Below, piece by piece: positions 43,230 through 46,563 of a DNA stretch of 46,563 nucleotides. Each line of letters starts with the position of its first letter. The first letter of the stretch is position 1. The translations under genes and the position numbers were made by a program. Under the pieces are notes generated by a model that was not told where the DNA came from, made no database searches, and worked only from the letters and a program-made list of their open reading frames with translations. Origin of the DNA: Collinsella sp. MSK.8.10 (GTDB taxonomy: Bacteria; Actinomycetota; Coriobacteriia; Coriobacteriales; Coriobacteriaceae); assembly GCF_019041915.1 (NCBI RefSeq), contig NZ_JAHPYF010000010.1, forward strand, positions 1 to 46,563, in the 5' to 3' direction.

Positions 43230-45575
43230 ATGGAAACGCTTGAACGCAACGAGTGGGCAGACGTTGCCCAACTAGTCGAGATCACGAGCGATGCTGTCAT
43301 CATCTGCGAGCTCGACGGAACCATTCTGCATGTGAATAATCGCTTACTTGGTTTGATGTGCGAGGAACGCGCCGACGTCATCGGTGGAGATGTTAAAGAC
43401 GTCCTGTACTCGTCCGCTTTTGAACGTGCGACGGAACATCGTCTGCCATTTGAAACTGATGGCTCCGAGAACGAACTGATGCTCAAGTTGAGTGACGGCT
43501 CCTTTATCCCCGTCTTGGTTCGTGCGGGCTCCGTAACGCCTCCACGCATCTTTGGGCGCCGCGCGCCACGTGTCCTGGTGGCGCTCCATAGCATCGAAGA
43601 ACAGTATTCGCACGACCGTCAGCTCAAGCGTGCTCTTTCGGAGCTTAGAGTGGCGAACAAGCGCCTCTCTGGCACGCTCTCGGTCATTATGAGTACCGTG
43701 GGCTCCGATGAGCTGCCCAGCCTACTTGATACCGTTTTGAACCAGCTTGTAGGAACGCTCGATGCTTCGGGTGCCGCTATCTATTTTTCTGAGAGCGGCG
43801 GTTTTAAACTTCGCGGTGTTTCCAAGGAGCTGTACGACAGCTACCTGCCTGAGTTTTTGCCGTATGGCGCTGGCATTCCGACGTATGTTCTTCGTGAGTC
43901 GCGTGCCTGTCGCTTGTCGATTCAACAGGACCTTGAGGGTGATAAGGCCGCCTCCGGTATGTTTATGGACTTGGACAATCGTTCTAAGCACCTGTTGCGC
44001 ATGCAGGATATGCCTCCGTACCGCAGCGAGATCTGTCTTCCCGTTTTTTACGGTACGCAGATTCTTGGCGTGCTGGAAGTTGGTTGGAAACGCCCTCAAG
44101 CACCGCTCGCCTATGACGTTAATGTACTCGAGGTCATTTGCGATTACCTGTCTATCCAGCTGGTCGGCATGGCATCGAGCCTTCGCTCCCGTCGCACGGC
44201 CGAGCTTGGCCGCTCGCTCAATGTCTTGCGTGATGAGTTGTTTACCTTTCTAGACGATTCCGCCGCGGCTACCCAGGCGGTATCGTCCGAGATCTGCAAT
44301 ATGCTTAACTGCCATTTTTGCCCTGTTGAGTATGACGCCAGTCTGGATTCCTACGTCATAGATTTTGAAGGCGGCAGTCGCGTTGCTTTGCCGGACGATC
44401 CCGAGAAGCTTTTCTTTTCCACGACGGCGCCAGCGGCACGTCTGGGGGCTGGACCTGATGGCTTTGAGGCATCTGTTTTGGGAGGTACGAGTGCCGAGGA
44501 CCTTAAACACGTCCGTATAACTCGCGTTGACGAATCGATGCCTATGGGAGGTTGGCTTAGGGCGCATGGTCTGCCTTGTCAAGGTCTCTACGTCGACTCC
44601 GGCATCGAGGCGGGGCGCCCGCGCTCTGAGGGTGATGGCAAGCACAGTAACGACGCGATTGTTCCTGCTTCTGTTGCGAAGAGCCCGACGACGCGCGCAC
44701 TGCTGCTTCGTGATGGCAGCCAAGAGCCGATTGATGATCTTGAATATGACTACCTGGTGCACTTGGCGCATGACTTTGAACTGATCTACGAAGGCGAATC
44801 TCAAAAGCGCGAGGAGCGCCATATTGCTCAGACCCTTCAGATTGGCATGAGAAATTCCCTGGGGGATGTTCCGGGTATCGCAACCGATTCGGTGTACCTG
44901 TCGGCCACGAACTCGGCGTTGGTCGGCGGCGATTTCTATACGCTCATCCGTCTTCCCGACGACTGCGCCGTCATGATTCTGGGCGATGTGTCTGGCAAAG
45001 GCATTGAGGCTGCATCGATGTCTGCGCTCGTCAAGACGGCCCTGACGGCATATGCCTGGGAGGGCGCTGGACCGGCCCGCATGGCACGCTCCCTTAACAG
45101 CATGCTCATGGGCTTCTCGAGGGTCGAGACGTTCGTGACGGCCTTTATCGCCAAGATTGACCTTAAAGCCGGACGCGCAACGTATTGTTCGGCGGGCCAT
45201 CCTCCGACCATGGTCATTAGGCCAGAGTCGATGCCGCTGGGTGGCGGCGAGGCCCGTGGAGGAGAGGTCGAGCTGCTTGGATGCCAATCGGGCGTAATCG
45301 GTGCCTTTGAGAGCATGGTGTACGAGACAGGCGTGTTTACGTTCGCTCCTGGCGACATGCTCTTCATGTATACGGACGGAACGATTGAGGCCCGCGACCG
45401 CACCGGAGCGTTCTTTGGCGAGCAGCGCCTTCGTGACCTTCTGCTCTCTGTCTCGGGTGAGGGCGTATCGGGAATCTGCGGCAAGGTCTTGGGCGAGCTT
45501 GACCGATTTACCGAATCGGCGCTGGACGATGACATTGCATTGGTGTCCCTTGAGTTTTTACGGGGCCGGTCCTAA
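43230..45575 (+). CDS. PAS-GAF-PP2C (SpoIIE-type) serine phosphatase
   Basis: This 781-residue soluble protein appears to be a sensor phosphatase. Residues 1-110 form a PAS-like domain (SDAVIICELDGTILHVNNRLLGL). A coiled segment follows, and about 140-310 form a GAF-like domain. The C-terminal part from about residue 530 is a PP2C/SpoIIE phosphatase with VGGDFYTL, GDVSGKGIEAA, CSAGHPP, YTDGTIEARD and DDDIALV, which carry the metal-binding aspartates. Such RsbU/RsbP-like enzymes dephosphorylate STAS-domain antagonists in partner switches, and the next gene encodes one. The ATG at 43230 is chosen; a GTG at 43218 is possible, and neither has a strong ribosome-binding site. The signal sensed is unknown. 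Confidence 0.88.
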   Translation: METLERNEWADVAQLVEITSDAVIICELDGTILHVNNRLLGLMCEERADVIGGDVKDVLYSSAFERATEHRLPFETDGSENELMLKLSDGSFIPVLVRAGSVTPPRIFGRRAPRVLVALHSIEEQYSHDRQLKRALSELRVANKRLSGTLSVIMSTVGSDELPSLLDTVLNQLVGTLDASGAAIYFSESGGFKLRGVSKELYDSYLPEFLPYGAGIPTYVLRESRACRLSIQQDLEGDKAASGMFMDLDNRSKHLLRMQDMPPYRSEICLPVFYGTQILGVLEVGWKRPQAPLAYDVNVLEVICDYLSIQLVGMASSLRSRRTAELGRSLNVLRDELFTFLDDSAAATQAVSSEICNMLNCHFCPVEYDASLDSYVIDFEGGSRVALPDDPEKLFFSTTAPAARLGAGPDGFEASVLGGTSAEDLKHVRITRVDESMPMGGWLRAHGLPCQGLYVDSGIEAGRPRSEGDGKHSNDAIVPASVAKSPTTRALLLRDGSQEPIDDLEYDYLVHLAHDFELIYEGESQKREERHIAQTLQIGMRNSLGDVPGIATDSVYLSATNSALVGGDFYTLIRLPDDCAVMILGDVSGKGIEAASMSALVKTALTAYAWEGAGPARMARSLNSMLMGFSRVETFVTAFIAKIDLKAGRATYCSAGHPPTMVIRPESMPLGGGEARGGEVELLGCQSGVIGAFESMVYETGVFTFAPGDMLFMYTDGTIEARDRTGAFFGEQRLRDLLLSVSGEGVSGICGKVLGELDRFTESALDDDIALVSLEFLRGRS

Positions 45576-45656
45576 ACAGCGACGCTGGGCGCGTCGAATC
45601 CGCACGGTTGCGGAAACGCATGCATCGAACAAGCTCTTTTGGGGAACCATGGTCGT

Positions 45657-46403
45657 ATGAATGAGTGGAATGACATAGCGGTTTTGACGCCACCAGGCGA
45701 TATCGACATCGCCACGGTGCCTGCGCTGCGTCGGCGGTTGGATGCTTTGATTGGCCGCGGCGTGCGTCGTGTCGTCATCAACTGTCAGGCTGTTAGCTTT
45801 ATCGATTCGACGGGCTTGGCATTCCTGCTTACGCGCGCTCGTGAGCTCATGAGGCGAGAAGGCCTGCTTTCGCTCGTCAATGCATCAGGTGAAGTTGTTC
45901 GCTTTTTGGAGATTGCTCGTCTTGTCGATATCCTTCATGTCGCGGGGCCGGCACGGGAGTCTATTCCCGCCATTCCGGTGGGGGAGCTGCCTCGCTGGAG
46001 TAAGAGCGTCGAGGTCCGTCAGGGTATCGAGAATCTTCCATACTACCGACATCGCATCGCCGAACTCCTTGAATCGCTCCCGTTGCGCCGTGACGAGCGC
46101 TACGATGTCGCATTGGCGTCGGGGGAGGCGCTGGGTAATGCCTATGACCATGCGGGCGGTATCGGGTGCGTCCTGACGGTTCAGGCCTATGGCGATCGCG
46201 TTGTGGTTGAGGTGCTTGATCGAGGTGCCGGCTATTCTATCGATGAAACGAGCGAACCGGTCGCATCCGAGGAACGCGGCCGTGGCATCAAGCTTATGCG
46301 TATGCTCGTCGATAACGTGGAGGTTGCTCGTCGTACGGACGGCGCCGGCACGCGCGTGCAGATGGTGAAGCTGTTTAGCGGAGCACTGGAATCGTGTGCC
46401 TAG
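45657..46403 (+). CDS. Fused STAS (anti-sigma antagonist) and HATPase (RsbW-like kinase) protein
   Basis: This 248-residue protein joins two partner-switch modules. Residues 1-105 are a STAS domain with the phospho-acceptor motif FIDSTGLAFL (Ser51). Residues 115-245 are a GHKL/HATPase_c domain of the RsbW type, with an N-box ASGEALGNAYDHA (Glu157, Asn161), DRGAGYS (188-194) and ERGRGIKLM (206-214). Usually the antagonist and the kinase are separate proteins that bind each other. It follows the PP2C phosphatase by 81 bp with no terminator, so the two are likely one unit. No sigma factor is visible nearby. ATG at 45657 fits the domain start, but the ribosome-binding site is weak. Confidence 0.85.
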   Translation: MNEWNDIAVLTPPGDIDIATVPALRRRLDALIGRGVRRVVINCQAVSFIDSTGLAFLLTRARELMRREGLLSLVNASGEVVRFLEIARLVDILHVAGPARESIPAIPVGELPRWSKSVEVRQGIENLPYYRHRIAELLESLPLRRDERYDVALASGEALGNAYDHAGGIGCVLTVQAYGDRVVVEVLDRGAGYSIDETSEPVASEERGRGIKLMRMLVDNVEVARRTDGAGTRVQMVKLFSGALESCA

Positions 46404-46450
46404 CCAATCGCTTTAGCGCGTTTAGCTACTAAGAACATGCGGCAGACGAG

Positions 46451-46496
46451 TTTTTTGAAAAAAGTACTTGCGTCTTTTGGACAACTCGCGTAAATT
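46451..46496 (+). promoter_or_regulatory. Promoter of tRNA-Gly with AT-rich upstream element
   Basis: TTTTTTGAAAAAAGT (46451-46465), then TTGCGT (46468-46473) and TAAATT (46491-46496) with 17-nt spacing. The block 46451-46471 matches 42977-42997 before tRNA-Leu in 20 of 21 positions. No terminator for the upstream gene is seen in 46404-46450. Confidence 0.7.
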
Positions 46497-46508
46497 AATA
46501 ATCCGCAA

Positions 46509-46563
46509 GCGGACATGGCTCAGTTGGTAGAGCACAACCTTGCCAAGGTTGGGGTCGCGGGTT
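46509..46563 (+). tRNA. tRNA-Gly (anticodon GCC), cut by the window end
   Basis: The 5' 55 nt are present: acceptor GCGGACA (46509-46515), D-arm GCTCAGTTGGTAGAGC, anticodon stem-loop CAACC-TTGCCAA-GGTTG with anticodon GCC, and the start of the T-arm. The 3' end lies outside the window. Confidence 0.92.

Overview
The window looks like chromosomal DNA of a high-GC, gut-type actinobacterium of the class Coriobacteriia, most likely Collinsella or a close relative. This is an inference from protein flavour, from the gene order (uvrC / rapZ-whiA-gap-pgk-tpiA / secG) and from GC-rich codon use; no 16S or other marker is present to prove it. Almost all of the sequence is assigned: 35 protein genes, one complete tRNA gene, one tRNA gene cut by the window end, and one small transposase element.

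Layout. (1) 227-3734, plus strand: coaE, a lytic transglycosylase and uvrB. (2) 3800-9922, minus strand: two unrelated FAD-dependent oxidoreductases, an Mrp/NBP35 Fe-S ATPase and an LtaS-type phosphoglycerol transferase. (3) 10116-17261, plus strand: uvrA, ybaK, murJ, uvrC; all three subunits of the UvrABC nuclease are therefore within 16 kb. (4) 17262-28055: a complete sialic-acid import and catabolism cluster, with a structured leader, an SatABCD-like ABC transporter with a fused permease-ATPase subunit, a CE7-type acetylesterase, a second hydrolase that has lost its nucleophile, and NanA, NanK and NanE. (5) 28157-34882: rapZ, whiA, then lower glycolysis gap, pgk, tpiA, gpmI. (6) 34945-35918: a REP-associated (RAYT/IS200-like) transposase flanked by inverted REP-like repeats. 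(7) 35993-36247: secG. (8) 36544-42486: an oligopeptide ABC transporter, oppABCDF. (9) 42487-43080: a non-coding stretch with two long nested hairpins. (10) 43081-46563: tRNA-Leu(GAG), a PAS-GAF-PP2C phosphatase, a fused STAS-HATPase regulator, and the start of tRNA-Gly(GCC).

How the genes work together. The sialic-acid cluster should import Neu5Ac (and perhaps O-acetylated forms, which the CE7 esterase could deacetylate), split it to ManNAc and pyruvate (NanA), phosphorylate ManNAc (NanK) and epimerise it to GlcNAc-6-P (NanE). The product can enter amino-sugar metabolism or, after steps not encoded here, the glycolytic genes next door. No sialidase, NagA, NagB or local regulator is present.

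The most unusual signal is a pair of hairpins at 42503-42630 and 42812-42936. They share a 29-bp outer stem length, a 13/13-nt internal loop whose two strands are conserved, a 12-14-bp inner stem and an apical GCAC-(3 nt)-GTGC hairpin. The stem sequences are completely different but remain self-complementary in each copy. This pattern, variable but paired stems around conserved unpaired segments, suggests a structured element that I cannot match to a named family.
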